Both the position numbers and the translations under genes were made by a program. A stretch of 64,000 nt of DNA from Lachnospiraceae bacterium (lineage in GTDB: Bacteria > Bacillota > Clostridia > Lachnospirales > Lachnospiraceae): positions 48,758-112,757 of the forward strand of contig JAMPFQ010000014.1 of NCBI GenBank assembly GCA_023664345.1, read 5' to 3'. The notes beneath the pieces are model-generated. The model was not told the origin of the DNA and did no database searches. It saw nothing but the letters and a program-made list of their open reading frames with translations. Every line of letters begins with the position of its first letter. Within the stretch, counting starts at the first letter, position 1. Of this stretch, positions 49,703 to 58,332 are shown one piece after another.

Positions 49703-50866
49703 ATGTTTAAAATAAATTGTTTGAATCCCATTTCAAAGGTCGGTCTGGACAGCCTGACGGCGGATTACGTCCTGACCGACAATGTAACGGAGGCGGAGGG
49801 CATCCTGGTGAGGAGCGCCGCCATGCACGATATGGAACTGCCCGGCAGCCTTCTGGCTGTGGCAAGAGCCGGTGCGGGCACCAACAATATCCCTTTGGAT
49901 AAGTGTGCGGAGAAAGGCATCGTTGTGTTCAACACTCCCGGCGCAAACGCCAACGGCGTAAAGGAACTTGTGCTTGCGGGTATGCTGCTGGCGTCCCGCG
50001 ATGTGGTGGGCGGCATTGAGTGGGTGAAAGGTTCCGCAGCGGATGAAAATATCGCCAAAGCGGCGGAGAAAGAGAAGAAGAAGTTTGCGGGCACGGAGAT
50101 CGAGGGCAAGAAGCTGGGTGTGATCGGCCTGGGGGCTGTGGGCGCGAAAGTGGCGAATGCCGCAATCGCTCTCGGCATGGAAGTGTACGGCTTTGACCCC
50201 TACCTGTCTGTTGCCGCTGCATGGAGCCTGAGCAGCCAGGTAAAGCATGTGACCAATAAGGAAGATATTTACGCTCAGTGTGATTTCATTACCGTCCATG
50301 TGCCCCTGCTGGATTCCACGAAAAATACCATCGATGCGGAAGCAATTTCCCAGATGAAGGACGGCGTTGTGATCCTGAATTACGCGAGGGATCTGCTGGT
50401 TGACGAGAAAGCGGTTCTGGAGGGGATTAAGAGCGGCAAGGTGCGCCGTTATGTGTCCGATTTCCCCAATCCCGTCACAGCGGGACAGCCCGGCTGTATC
50501 GTGATCCCCCACTTGGGCGCCAGCACCGAGGAGGCGGAGGATAACTGCGCGAAGATGGCGGTGCAGGAGCTGATGGATTATCTGGAGAACGGCAATATCA
50601 AAAACAGCGTGAATTATCCCGCCTGCGATATGGGCGTCTGCACCAAGGCGGGGCGGGTGGCGATCTTCCACAAGAACATTGCCAATATGATCACGAAATT
50701 CACGGCTGAATTTGGTGATAAGGGGATCAACATCAGCGATATGATGAACAAGTCCAGGGGAGAAGTGGCGTACACCATGATGGATGTGGAGACCGCGCCT
50801 ACTGCTGATATCATCGAGGCGCTGGAAAAAATAGACGGCGTGTTCCGGGCGAGGATCGTGAAATAG
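49703..50866 (+). CDS. serA: D-3-phosphoglycerate dehydrogenase
   Basis: A 387-residue NAD-dependent dehydrogenase, first step of serine synthesis. It shows AVARAGAGTNNIPLDKCAEKGIVVFNTPGANANGVKELVLAGML, the Rossmann motif GKKLGVIGLGAVGAKVANAAIALGMEVYGFDPY, CDFITVHVPLLDSTKNTI, the catalytic Arg in NYARDLLVD, and the His in VIPHLGASTEEAEDNCA. The last 60 residues form an ACT domain (GINISDMMNKSRGEVAYTMMDVETAP) that may bind serine for feedback control. GAAGGAGAG precedes the ATG. A terminator follows the stop. Confidence 0.96.
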   Translation: MFKINCLNPISKVGLDSLTADYVLTDNVTEAEGILVRSAAMHDMELPGSLLAVARAGAGTNNIPLDKCAEKGIVVFNTPGANANGVKELVLAGMLLASRDVVGGIEWVKGSAADENIAKAAEKEKKKFAGTEIEGKKLGVIGLGAVGAKVANAAIALGMEVYGFDPYLSVAAAWSLSSQVKHVTNKEDIYAQCDFITVHVPLLDSTKNTIDAEAISQMKDGVVILNYARDLLVDEKAVLEGIKSGKVRRYVSDFPNPVTAGQPGCIVIPHLGASTEEAEDNCAKMAVQELMDYLENGNIKNSVNYPACDMGVCTKAGRVAIFHKNIANMITKFTAEFGDKGINISDMMNKSRGEVAYTMMDVETAPTADIIEALEKIDGVFRARIVK

Positions 50867-50877
50867 CCGGAAAAATG

Positions 50878-50907
50878 AGAGGTCTGCGGTGTGGCGCAGG
50901 CCTCTTT
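50878..50907. terminator. Terminator between serA and the convergent minus-strand gene
   Basis: AGAGGTCTGCG (50878-50888) pairs with CGCAGGCCTCT (50895-50905), followed by TTTTC on the plus strand. It probably stops both convergent transcripts. Confidence 0.75.
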
Positions 50908-50913
50908 TCAAAA

Positions 50914-51198
50914 TTAGCGGAACAAAAGCGGCATACCGCCGTCGGCTCCGTCGTTTAAGTCTGTCAGGCTGTCTTCCAGTTTCTTCTGGGCAGAGCAGGC
51001 TGCCTCACTCTGTAAGTCCATATACAGGATGAACAGGTCTTCCAGGCTCATGTTTTTTTCTTTTGCAATCTCTTCCATAATGGGTTTCAGCTGTTCCAGC
51101 TGCTGTGAGACGGGAACTTTCTGCGGATCGATCTCGCCCAGGGCGCTCTCCGCGTAGGAGTTGATCCTGGCTAACAGTTTTTTGTTTTCTTCGGTCAT
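50914..51198 (-). CDS. Small helical protein of unknown function
   Basis: A 94-residue soluble protein, mostly helical (TEENKKLLARINSYAESALGEIDPQKVPVSQQLEQLKPIMEEIAKEKNMSLEDLFILYMDLQSEAA, then a Gly/Asp-rich end). AAAGGA precedes the ATG at 51198. The open frame runs further upstream through the family E repeat, but those residues are repeat-derived and have no start signal. I do not recognise the family. Its control region contains the repeat element at 51341-51517. Confidence 0.65.
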   Translation of the reverse strand: MTEENKKLLARINSYAESALGEIDPQKVPVSQQLEQLKPIMEEIAKEKNMSLEDLFILYMDLQSEAACSAQKKLEDSLTDLNDGADGGMPLLFR

Positions 51199-51340
51199 GG
51201 CGTTTTTCCTTTCTACTGTTGTTCTATGTGATAGTTTGTTTTGGGGTGCGGTTGTACGATTGTGGCGAAGGGGACGGCGGCCAGCTTTCATACTTTCCCT
51301 ACAAAGACGGGTCTGAACCTGTAAGGAGTAGTGTTTGTTC

Positions 51341-51517
51341 TTACAACCTGCAAGATACAGGCGCCGGGGCACAGGGGGATTTTCTGTGGCGTGAGCGAGA
51401 TGTGGAGAGGAGACTCCGGTGATGCCCGTCCAATGGCGGGCATCACCGTGCATGAGGCTCATCGGAACGTCCATCGAGCCGTCACAGAAACTTCCCCTGT
51501 GCCCCGGCGCCGTCCCC
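51341..51517 (+). repeat. Structured intergenic repeat, family E, copy 2
   Basis: GATACAGGCGCCGGGG, then arm GCACAGGGGGATTTTCTGTG, conserved GCGTGAGCGAGATGTGGAG, the hairpin CGGTGATGCCCG/CGGGCATCACCG, a conserved TCGAGCCG, arm CACAGAAACTTCCCCTGTGC and CCCCGGCGCCGTCCCC. Arms and hairpin differ from copy 1 at compensating positions. The flanking 51199-51340 and 51518-51581 hold GGGGACGGCGGC and CCCGTCCCC fragments but no gene. Confidence 0.75.
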
Positions 51518-51581
51518 ATAGCCAAATCCCTCATCAGCCCCGTCCCCTCACCATCTTTTTCATAATTTTAGCACCTGACGC

Positions 51582-51610
51582 TTGTTATGTATAGTTTATT
51601 TTGATAAAAT
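51582..51610 (+). promoter_or_regulatory. Promoter of the DUF1015 gene
   Basis: TTGTTA (51582-51587), 17 bases, TAAAAT (51605-51610). Confidence 0.55.
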
Positions 51611-51706
51611 AAATAGTAAATCCAGGCAAGAAGCTTTTGAAATGCCCAAAGAAAAAGAACCCCGGTACAGAGTATAAAAACAGAAAGAACAGGGAGGAAT
51701 ATTTTT

Positions 51707-52942
51707 ATGGCAGAGATCAGACCTTTTTCCGCCTACCGTCCGGCTCCCGGACTGGAGGCAAAGATCGCGGCGTTGCCCTATGACGTCTACAACAGACAGG
51801 AGGCCTGCGAGGTGGTGGCGGCAAATCCCGACTCTTTCCTTGCCATCGACAGGGCGGAGACGGGCTTCGGGCCGGAGGTGGACACCTACGCGCCGGAGGT
51901 TTACGAGAGGGCGGCTAAATTGCTCCGGGACAGGATAGCGGAGGGAAAATTTGTCCATGAGGAGAAGCCCTGTTACTATATCTATGAGCAGATCATGGAC
52001 GGCAGGAGCCAGACCGGGATCGTGGCCTGCGCTTCCATTGACGATTATCGGAATAATGTGATCAAGAAACATGAAAATACCAGGGCGGATAAGGAACAGG
52101 ACCGCATCCGCCATGTAGACGTCTGCAACATGCAGACGGGTCCCATTTTCCTGGCATACCGCGCCAGCAGCGCACTGCGGGATATCATTGCGGGGGCGAA
52201 GGCGGAACCGCCGATGTACGATCTCATCTCCGATGACGGTATCGGACACAGGGTATGGGTTGTCAGCGATGATACAAAGATCGCGGATATCCGTGAGGAG
52301 TTTGCGGGAATTCCCGCGGTGTATATCGCCGACGGACATCACCGCTGCGCCTCCGCCGTGAAGGTCGGATTAAAGAGAAGGGAAGAAAATCCCGGTTACA
52401 CAGGAGAGGAGGAATTTAACTATTTCCTTTCCGTACTGTTCCCCGATGAGGAACTGCGCATTATGGATTACAACCGTGTGGTGCGGGATCTGAACGGATA
52501 TGACGCTGCAGGATTCCTGGAGAGGATCGGGCAGGATTTCCAGGTGGAGGAAAAAGGCACGGAGCCTTTCCGCCCCGGCAGAAAGGGCGAGTTCGGTATG
52601 TATCTGGAGGATCAGTGGTATTGTCTTACCGCAAAGGATCATATCCTTTCGGATGACGCGGTAGATGGGTTGGATGTGTCGTTATTGCAGAATCATCTTC
52701 TGGAGCCTGTGCTGGGAATCCATGACCCTAAGACGGACAAACGCATTGATTTTGTGGGCGGTATCCGGGGACTGGAGGAGTTGGAGAGAAGGGTGCATAC
52801 CGATATGAAAGCGGCGTTTTCCATGTATCCCACCTCCATCGGGGAACTGTTCGCGGTGGCCGACGCGGGCAGGCTGATGCCCCCGAAATCCACCTGGTTT
52901 GAACCGAAGCTCAGGAGCGGCTTGTTTCTGCATACATTGTGA
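51707..52942 (+). CDS. DUF1015 family protein
   Basis: A 411-residue protein of the DUF1015 family. Typical segments are IRPFSAYRPAPGLEAKIAALPYDVYNRQEACEVVAANPDSFLAIDRAE, YYIYEQIMDGRSQTGIVACASIDDY, IKKHENTRADKEQDRIRHVDVCNMQTGPIFLAYRAS, and VYIADGHHRCASAVKVGL with a conserved His pair. Members often lie beside serA and serC, as here, and some have been proposed to act as a serine kinase-like (SbnI-related) protein; no reaction can be read from the sequence. GGGAGGA precedes the ATG. The glgB gene starts 27 bases after the stop. Confidence 0.88.
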   Translation: MAEIRPFSAYRPAPGLEAKIAALPYDVYNRQEACEVVAANPDSFLAIDRAETGFGPEVDTYAPEVYERAAKLLRDRIAEGKFVHEEKPCYYIYEQIMDGRSQTGIVACASIDDYRNNVIKKHENTRADKEQDRIRHVDVCNMQTGPIFLAYRASSALRDIIAGAKAEPPMYDLISDDGIGHRVWVVSDDTKIADIREEFAGIPAVYIADGHHRCASAVKVGLKRREENPGYTGEEEFNYFLSVLFPDEELRIMDYNRVVRDLNGYDAAGFLERIGQDFQVEEKGTEPFRPGRKGEFGMYLEDQWYCLTAKDHILSDDAVDGLDVSLLQNHLLEPVLGIHDPKTDKRIDFVGGIRGLEELERRVHTDMKAAFSMYPTSIGELFAVADAGRLMPPKSTWFEPKLRSGLFLHTL

Positions 52943-52969
52943 ATGGTGACACAAGAAAGGAAGACAGAT

Positions 52970-55486
52970 ATGACCAATAAGATTTATAAGCAGATGAACT
53001 GGGCGGGAATCGAGGAGATCATTTATTCCGAGAGCGATGATCCCCATGCCCTGCTGGGACCCCACAAGTCGGGGACACAGACCCTGATACAGGCCTATTT
53101 TCCGGGGGCGGTAAAGGTGTCGGTGATCCTGGAGAAAACAGGCCGCGCCGTGCCCATGGAAGCGGCGGACGAGGGGGGCTATTTTGCCATATTGATCCCG
53201 GAGAAGAATCTGAAGGATTACCATTACCTGGTGACGGACAACGCAGGGATGGAAACGGTGCATGGGGATCCCTACCGTTTCGCGCCTCAGATCACCAGAA
53301 ACGATATGGATAAATTCTGCAACGGCATCCATTATACCATCTATGAAAAGCTGGGTGCGCATCCCATGGAACTGGACGGCGTGAAGGGAGTTTATTTTGC
53401 GGTCTGGGCGCCCAATGTGCTGCGTGCCAGCGTGGTGGGGGATTTCAATAACTGGGACGGCAGGACAAATCAGATGCGCAGGCTGGAGGATTCCGGCATC
53501 TTTGAAATATTCCTTCCGGACGCGAAAGTGGGAGACAATTATAAATTTGAGTTTAAGTTAAAGAGCGGCCTGACCTACCTGAAAGCCGACCCTTACGGAA
53601 ACGCGGCGCAGCTTCGTCCCGACACGGCGTCGGTGGTAGCGGATATCAGCGGCTTCAAATGGGAGGATGCCGCTTTCCTGAAAAAGCGGGAGCAGTTCCA
53701 AAAGGGGAACGCCCCGGTCAGCGTCTATGAAATGTATCTGGGTTCCTTTGTCCGGGCAAAGCTGGGAAAAGATTTTGCCAACTACCGGGAGATCGCGCCA
53801 AAGGTCATCGATTATGTGAAAGAAATGGGCTATACCCATGTGGAACTGATGCCCGTGATGGAGCATCCCCTGGACGCTTCCTGGGGATATCAGGTAATCG
53901 GTTATTATGCTCCCACCGCGCGGTACGGCACGCCGGAGGATTTCATGTGCTTTGTCAACGAACTGCACAAGGCGGGGATCGGCGTGATCCTGGACTGGGT
54001 GCCCGCGCATTTCCCCAGGGATACCTATGGAATGTCCAATTTTGACGGAACCTGCCTCTATGAGCATCTGGATCCCAGACAGGGATTCCATCCTCACTGG
54101 GGCACCCTGATCTACAATTACGGACGTCCCCAGGTGTCCAACTACCTGATCGCCAACGCACTGTTCTGGGTGGAAAAATACCACGCGGACGGCATCCGGA
54201 TGGATGCGGTGGCAAGCATGCTGTACCTGGATTACGGCAAGAACGACGGCGAGTGGGTGGCAAATATTTACGGCGGCCATGAGAATCTGGAAGCCATCGA
54301 GATGATCAGGCATCTCAATTCCATCCTGAAAAAGCGTGATCCCGGCGTGCTGAGCATTGCGGAGGAGAGCACCGCGTTCCCCAAGATCACGGGGGATGTG
54401 GAGGACGACGGCCTGGGCTTTGACCTGAAATGGAACATGGGCTTTATGAACGATTACCTGCAGTATATCAAGTACGATCCTTATTTCAGGAGCCATCATC
54501 ACGGGGAACTGACTTTCAGCATGATCTACGCTTATTCGGAGAAATTCATGCTGGTATTCTCCCATGATGAGGTGGTGCACGGCAAGGCTACCATGTTGGG
54601 GAAAATGCCCGGGGATATGGAGCAGAAGTTTGCGAACCTGCGGCTCACTTACGGTTATATGATGACCCATCCCGGCAAGAAGCTGCTTTTCATGGGGCAG
54701 GATCTGGGAGAGTTCGATGAGTGGAACGAGAACCGCACCGTGCAGTGGGAACTGCGCAAGGTGGATGCCCATGCGGGCATCTCCAGGCTGGTCAGCGACC
54801 TGAACCACCTGTACCGGACAAGGCCGGAACTTTCCGCGCTGGACGACAGCCCGGAGGGGTTTGAGTGGATCAACCATGTGTCCGCCCAGGACTGCTACCT
54901 GACTTATGCGAGGCGGGGCAGGGATCCCGAGCAGATATTGGTGGTGGTGGCAAACTTCGCGGGCATCCCCCAGGAGATCACCACAGGCGTGCCCTATGAG
55001 GGAAAATATAAGGAGATCCTGAATACGGACGATGAAAAGTACGGCGGCTCCGGCGAGGTGAACGGCAGGGTAAAGAAGACGAAGCCGAGGGAGCATGACG
55101 GCAGGTATCAGTCCATCACCGTAAAGCTTGCGCCCCTTTCTTTGAGCATTCTGGAGTTCATTCCCTTTACGGAGGAGGAACTGGAGAAAGAGATCGAGAG
55201 GCGGATCCGGGAGAATGTGCCGGTAAGGAAAGCGGAGAAAAAGGCGGGGAACGCGAAGAAAGCGGCGGCTGCGAAAGCGGAGGGAACAAAGACAGCAAAA
55301 CTGTCTTCGAAAGAAGCGGAAACCGCAGGGAAAGCGGAGCCTGCAAAGGGAGCAGAAACCACAAAGAAAGCGGAAACTGCAAAAAAGAAGACCCGAAAGA
55401 AAGCAGGATCCGCAAAACCGGAAACCGCAGCAAAATCAGGCGCTGCAAAAGACAGTAAAACTGTCGGGGATGCGGAGACAGCATAG
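52970..55486 (+). CDS. glgB: 1,4-alpha-glucan branching enzyme with Lys/Ala-rich tail
   Basis: An 838-residue GH13 branching enzyme that makes alpha-1,6 branches in glycogen. A short N-terminal domain (DPHALLGPHKSG) is followed by a CBM48 (YFAVWAPNVLRASVVGDFNNWDGR) and the catalytic barrel: LDWVPAHFP, the nucleophile in DGIRMDAVASMLYLDYG, the acid in LSIAEESTAFP and VFSHDEVVHGKATM. The core ends near residue 735. The last 100 residues are Lys, Ala, Glu and Thr in degenerate repeats (KKAETAKKKTRKKAG), like a histone H1 tail, not expected in this family. AGGAAG precedes the ATG at 52970. It follows the DUF1015 gene closely. Confidence 0.95.
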   Translation: MTNKIYKQMNWAGIEEIIYSESDDPHALLGPHKSGTQTLIQAYFPGAVKVSVILEKTGRAVPMEAADEGGYFAILIPEKNLKDYHYLVTDNAGMETVHGDPYRFAPQITRNDMDKFCNGIHYTIYEKLGAHPMELDGVKGVYFAVWAPNVLRASVVGDFNNWDGRTNQMRRLEDSGIFEIFLPDAKVGDNYKFEFKLKSGLTYLKADPYGNAAQLRPDTASVVADISGFKWEDAAFLKKREQFQKGNAPVSVYEMYLGSFVRAKLGKDFANYREIAPKVIDYVKEMGYTHVELMPVMEHPLDASWGYQVIGYYAPTARYGTPEDFMCFVNELHKAGIGVILDWVPAHFPRDTYGMSNFDGTCLYEHLDPRQGFHPHWGTLIYNYGRPQVSNYLIANALFWVEKYHADGIRMDAVASMLYLDYGKNDGEWVANIYGGHENLEAIEMIRHLNSILKKRDPGVLSIAEESTAFPKITGDVEDDGLGFDLKWNMGFMNDYLQYIKYDPYFRSHHHGELTFSMIYAYSEKFMLVFSHDEVVHGKATMLGKMPGDMEQKFANLRLTYGYMMTHPGKKLLFMGQDLGEFDEWNENRTVQWELRKVDAHAGISRLVSDLNHLYRTRPELSALDDSPEGFEWINHVSAQDCYLTYARRGRDPEQILVVVANFAGIPQEITTGVPYEGKYKEILNTDDEKYGGSGEVNGRVKKTKPREHDGRYQSITVKLAPLSLSILEFIPFTEEELEKEIERRIRENVPVRKAEKKAGNAKKAAAAKAEGTKTAKLSSKEAETAGKAEPAKGAETTKKAETAKKKTRKKAGSAKPETAAKSGAAKDSKTVGDAETA

Positions 55487-55621
55487 AGAGCGGTTCCCAT
55501 CACAGAAATAACTGCTGCCTCAGAAGCATAAACTGTGAAAACGAAACAGGTAAAGGGCGCGGCAGCAAAGGCTTCAGATACGGCAGGGCGGATCTTGTGA
55601 AGCAAGATCATGGAGGTCATA

Positions 55622-56524
55622 ATGAGGTATGTTCCGGGACTTGCGGCGGCTGCGCAGGCGGAGAATGTGGAGATCATAGAAGAAATGGAAGAACTGATGA
55701 AGCCGGGCGTGTTGAAGTCTTATCTGTCGGTTCTTCCTGAAAAGGCGCTGAATCTGGGAATCAGGGCGCTGCTCGCAGTGGTTGTATTCCTGATCGGCGT
55801 GCAGCTGATCAAACTGGTACGCAGCATTGTCAAAAAATCCATGAAACGTGCGAACGCGGAAGTGGGAGCCATCCAGTTCGTGGATTCCTTTGTGAAAGCG
55901 GCGCTGTATGTGCTGTTGGTGTTGATGATCGCATCCTCTTTCGGGCTGGACGCGGCCAGCATCGTGGCGGTGCTCGGTTCCGCAGGCGTGGCCATCGGCC
56001 TGGCGGTGCAGGGAAGCCTGTCCAACCTGGCGGGAGGCGTGCTGATCCTGATTTTAAAGCCTTTTAAGGTAGGGGACTACATCAGGGAGGATTCCTCCGG
56101 CAAGGAGGGAACCGTCACAGAGATCCAGATCTTTTACACGAAGCTGTTGACTTTTGACAACCAGACTGTTATCCTGCCAAACGGTAATCTGGCAAATAAC
56201 AGTCTGGTCAACGTGTCCGCGGAACCCCACCGCAGAATGGATATCAGGGTGGGAATATCCTACCGGGCAGACTTAAAAAAGGCGAAAGAAGTGCTGCAGC
56301 AGGTACTGGAGGAGGATGAGAAGACGGTCAAGGACAGAGACAGGCTGGTGTTCGTGGACGAACTGGCGGAGTCAGCCGTTGTCCTGGGCGTTCGCTGCTG
56401 GTTTGCCCAGGAGGATTTCTGGAGCGGGAAGTGGCGTGTCATGGAGAACTGCAAGCTGGCGCTGGACGAGGCGGGCATTGAAATCCCTTATAACCAGCTG
56501 GATGTGCATGTAAAGAGCGAATAA
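55622..56524 (+). CDS. Small-conductance mechanosensitive channel (MscS)
   Basis: A 300-residue channel protein that releases solutes on osmotic downshock. Three membrane helices lie within residues 40-130; TM3 is the Gly/Ala-rich pore helix (IVAVLGSAGVAIGLAVQGSLSNLAGGVLILI), followed by the beta domain signature FKVGDYIREDSSGKEGTVTEIQIFYTKLLTFDNQTVILPNGNLANNSLVN and the C-terminal domain. The ATG at 55622 has GGAGG upstream; one at 55610 is in frame. A hairpin (GATCTTG/CAAGATC) lies just before the ribosome site. The 134-base gap after glgB contains no other gene. Confidence 0.92.
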   Translation: MRYVPGLAAAAQAENVEIIEEMEELMKPGVLKSYLSVLPEKALNLGIRALLAVVVFLIGVQLIKLVRSIVKKSMKRANAEVGAIQFVDSFVKAALYVLLVLMIASSFGLDAASIVAVLGSAGVAIGLAVQGSLSNLAGGVLILILKPFKVGDYIREDSSGKEGTVTEIQIFYTKLLTFDNQTVILPNGNLANNSLVNVSAEPHRRMDIRVGISYRADLKKAKEVLQQVLEEDEKTVKDRDRLVFVDELAESAVVLGVRCWFAQEDFWSGKWRVMENCKLALDEAGIEIPYNQLDVHVKSE

Positions 56525-56747
56525 GAAGCGTCTTTGTTTTCAAGGGGAAACGTAACTGCATTGAAATGAATCAAGCTGCATATAAATTCTCTCCCCTGCG
56601 GAATGCCTTAAGGGCAAAGCGGGGGAGATGTCTTAATTATCTGATCTGTATATTCTGTTCAAATTTCCCATGATTATATCTTTTTAAGTGCGTCCGGTGT
56701 TTTATATGATAGAGACGCAGATATTTGAGACGAGGCGGGGCGGCGTC

Positions 56748-57293
56748 ATGGAGGCTCAAGTGCAGGAAACTGAATGGGTGAAAAGCGCACAGCGGGGAGA
56801 TGAAAATGCGCTGAACAACTTAATAAGCAGCTATTATCAGCCTGTTTTCGCGTATTTTTATAAGAACACGGGCAGCTATCATCAGTCGAAAGACCTGACC
56901 CAGGAGGTCTTTATCAGGATGGCGGCGGGCATCTCACGGTATAAGCCCAGGGCGGCTTTTAAAAGCTGGCTGTTTACGATTGCTTCCAATCATTTGAAAA
57001 ATTATTACCGTACCCTTTCCCGGCATCCTGAGTGCATGGAACTTTCGGAGGAAATGGAGGCGGGCGGTGCGGAGACTTATAAAGCGGATTTGAAAAACGA
57101 TGTGGAGGCCGCCCTGGCGCATCTGCCGCCGGAGCAGAAAGAGGCCGTTATCCTGCGTTTTTACAGCGGTTTCACAATAAAGGAGATCTCCGGGATCACG
57201 GGAGCCCTGGAAACCACTGTGAAAGCAAGGATACGGTATGCGCTGGACAAGTTAAGGAAAGAATTGGAGGAATATGATGAGAGAGGCAGATAA
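56748..57293 (+). CDS. ECF-type RNA polymerase sigma factor
   Basis: A 181-residue sigma-70-family factor with only regions 2 and 4. Region 2: NNLISSYYQPVFAYFYKNTGSYHQSKDLTQEVFIRMAAGISRYKPRAAFKSWLFTIASNHLKNYYR. Region 4: ALAHLPPEQKEAVILRFYSGFTIKEISGITGALETTVKARIRYALDKLRKELEEY. The ATG at 56748 is preceded by GGGGCGG; earlier in-frame starts (56688, 56706) lack a ribosome site. The following membrane-protein gene overlaps its end by 20 bases, the usual arrangement of an ECF factor with its regulator. The target promoters are unknown; the ABC genes downstream are candidates. Confidence 0.9.
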   Translation: MEAQVQETEWVKSAQRGDENALNNLISSYYQPVFAYFYKNTGSYHQSKDLTQEVFIRMAAGISRYKPRAAFKSWLFTIASNHLKNYYRTLSRHPECMELSEEMEAGGAETYKADLKNDVEAALAHLPPEQKEAVILRFYSGFTIKEISGITGALETTVKARIRYALDKLRKELEEYDERGR

Positions 57294-58050
57294 GTATTCT
57301 GAAGAGTTATCCGAACGGGAAAGGCAGATCGTTATGAGCATCAGGAACGCGCCCGTTCCTGATGTACCCCGGGAAGAAGTGGAAGCGGTCTGTAAAAGGG
57401 CTGTTTCCTATTACGCGGAAAGTCAGGGCATTCGGGATGCGGGATTCTGGAAAGCGGCTTTTTCCTGTTCCACAACGGGAGCGGCGTTTTTCTGGCTTCT
57501 GGCGGCGTTCCTGCTGGGAAGTTTTGCGGTCGTCTCGCTGCTGGGGGCGGGGGATGAGGCTATGACATTTTCGTTTATGACAGCTGTGTCACCTGCGCCG
57601 ATACTGGCCTATGTGATCCGTGAACTGCAATACCGTGACGAGAATCTGGTTCTGCTGGAGAAAACCTGCAAATATGCCCCCGCCAGAATCTATTTTGTCC
57701 GTCTGTGGGCAGGCATGTTTGTGAACGCGTTATTCGTACTGCTGGCGGGTCTGGCCGCGTTCCCGCATTATGGGAAACTGCTGGAACTCTATTTCTGCGC
57801 TTTTACCGCCATGTTTTTCCTTGGAGCGGCGGCATTGTTCTGCATGGCGTTCTCGGACAATGCGCTGCCCCTGTCCCTGATGATGGCGGCGTGGATCCTG
57901 GGAGCGTCTTACCTGCTGCGCCAGGAGGAGGTACTTGAATTCATCCTGAACGCGGGCACGGGAGCGCTGGCCGCCGGGGCGCTTCTCGGTTTCGCCCTGT
58001 TCACAGCCGCCGCCACAGGCTCCACGGTGCGGATGTATGCGGAGTGTTGA
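57274..58050 (+). CDS. Membrane protein, probable anti-sigma partner
   Basis: A 258-residue protein with a 60-residue cytoplasmic N-terminus (EELSERERQIVMSIRNAPVPDVPREEVEAVCKRAVSYYAESQG) and about six membrane helices. It overlaps the sigma gene by 20 bases and has GGAGG ahead of the ATG. The layout fits a membrane-bound anti-sigma factor or a sensor, but no zinc-binding HxxxCxxC motif is visible. The C-terminal part contains two long hydrophobic pairs with few polar residues. Function is inferred from the gene order only. Confidence 0.6.
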   Translation: MMREADKYSEELSERERQIVMSIRNAPVPDVPREEVEAVCKRAVSYYAESQGIRDAGFWKAAFSCSTTGAAFFWLLAAFLLGSFAVVSLLGAGDEAMTFSFMTAVSPAPILAYVIRELQYRDENLVLLEKTCKYAPARIYFVRLWAGMFVNALFVLLAGLAAFPHYGKLLELYFCAFTAMFFLGAAALFCMAFSDNALPLSLMMAAWILGASYLLRQEEVLEFILNAGTGALAAGALLGFALFTAAATGSTVRMYAEC

Positions 58051-58327
58051 AGTGAAGAGACCGGAATAAGTTCCCACAAGTGGGAACTGGAAAAACAGTC
58101 TCGGAACGGAAACGCCCGGAAAGAAAATCCAGCTGCGTTTTTTGCAGATGGATTTTCTTTCCCCGCCACGGGTGTTGAAGTGGAGAGACGGAACTGGCAT
58201 GAAGGGAACTGGAAAAACAGTCTCGGAACGGAAACACCCGGAAGGAAATTTCAGCTGCGTTTTTTGCAGATGAAATTTCCTTCCCCGCCCTGGGTGTTGA
58301 AGTGGAGAGACGGGACTGGAATAGGAG
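58044..58327 (+). repeat. Hairpin-ribosome-site repeat, family C, tandem copies
   Basis: Two full units (from 58044 and 58172) and a partial third (from 58294), each opening GTGTTGAAGTGRAGAGAC. Unit 1 has hairpin AGTTCCCACAAGTGGGAACT (58069-58088). Both units carry a 13-bp stem around AGCTGCGTTTTTTGCAGAT: GGAAAGAAAATCC/GGATTTTCTTTCC and GGAAGGAAATTTC/GAAATTTCCTTCC. The third ends GGAATAGGAGG, the ribosome site of the ABC ATPase gene. Confidence 0.82.
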
Positions 58328-58332
58328 GCTTT

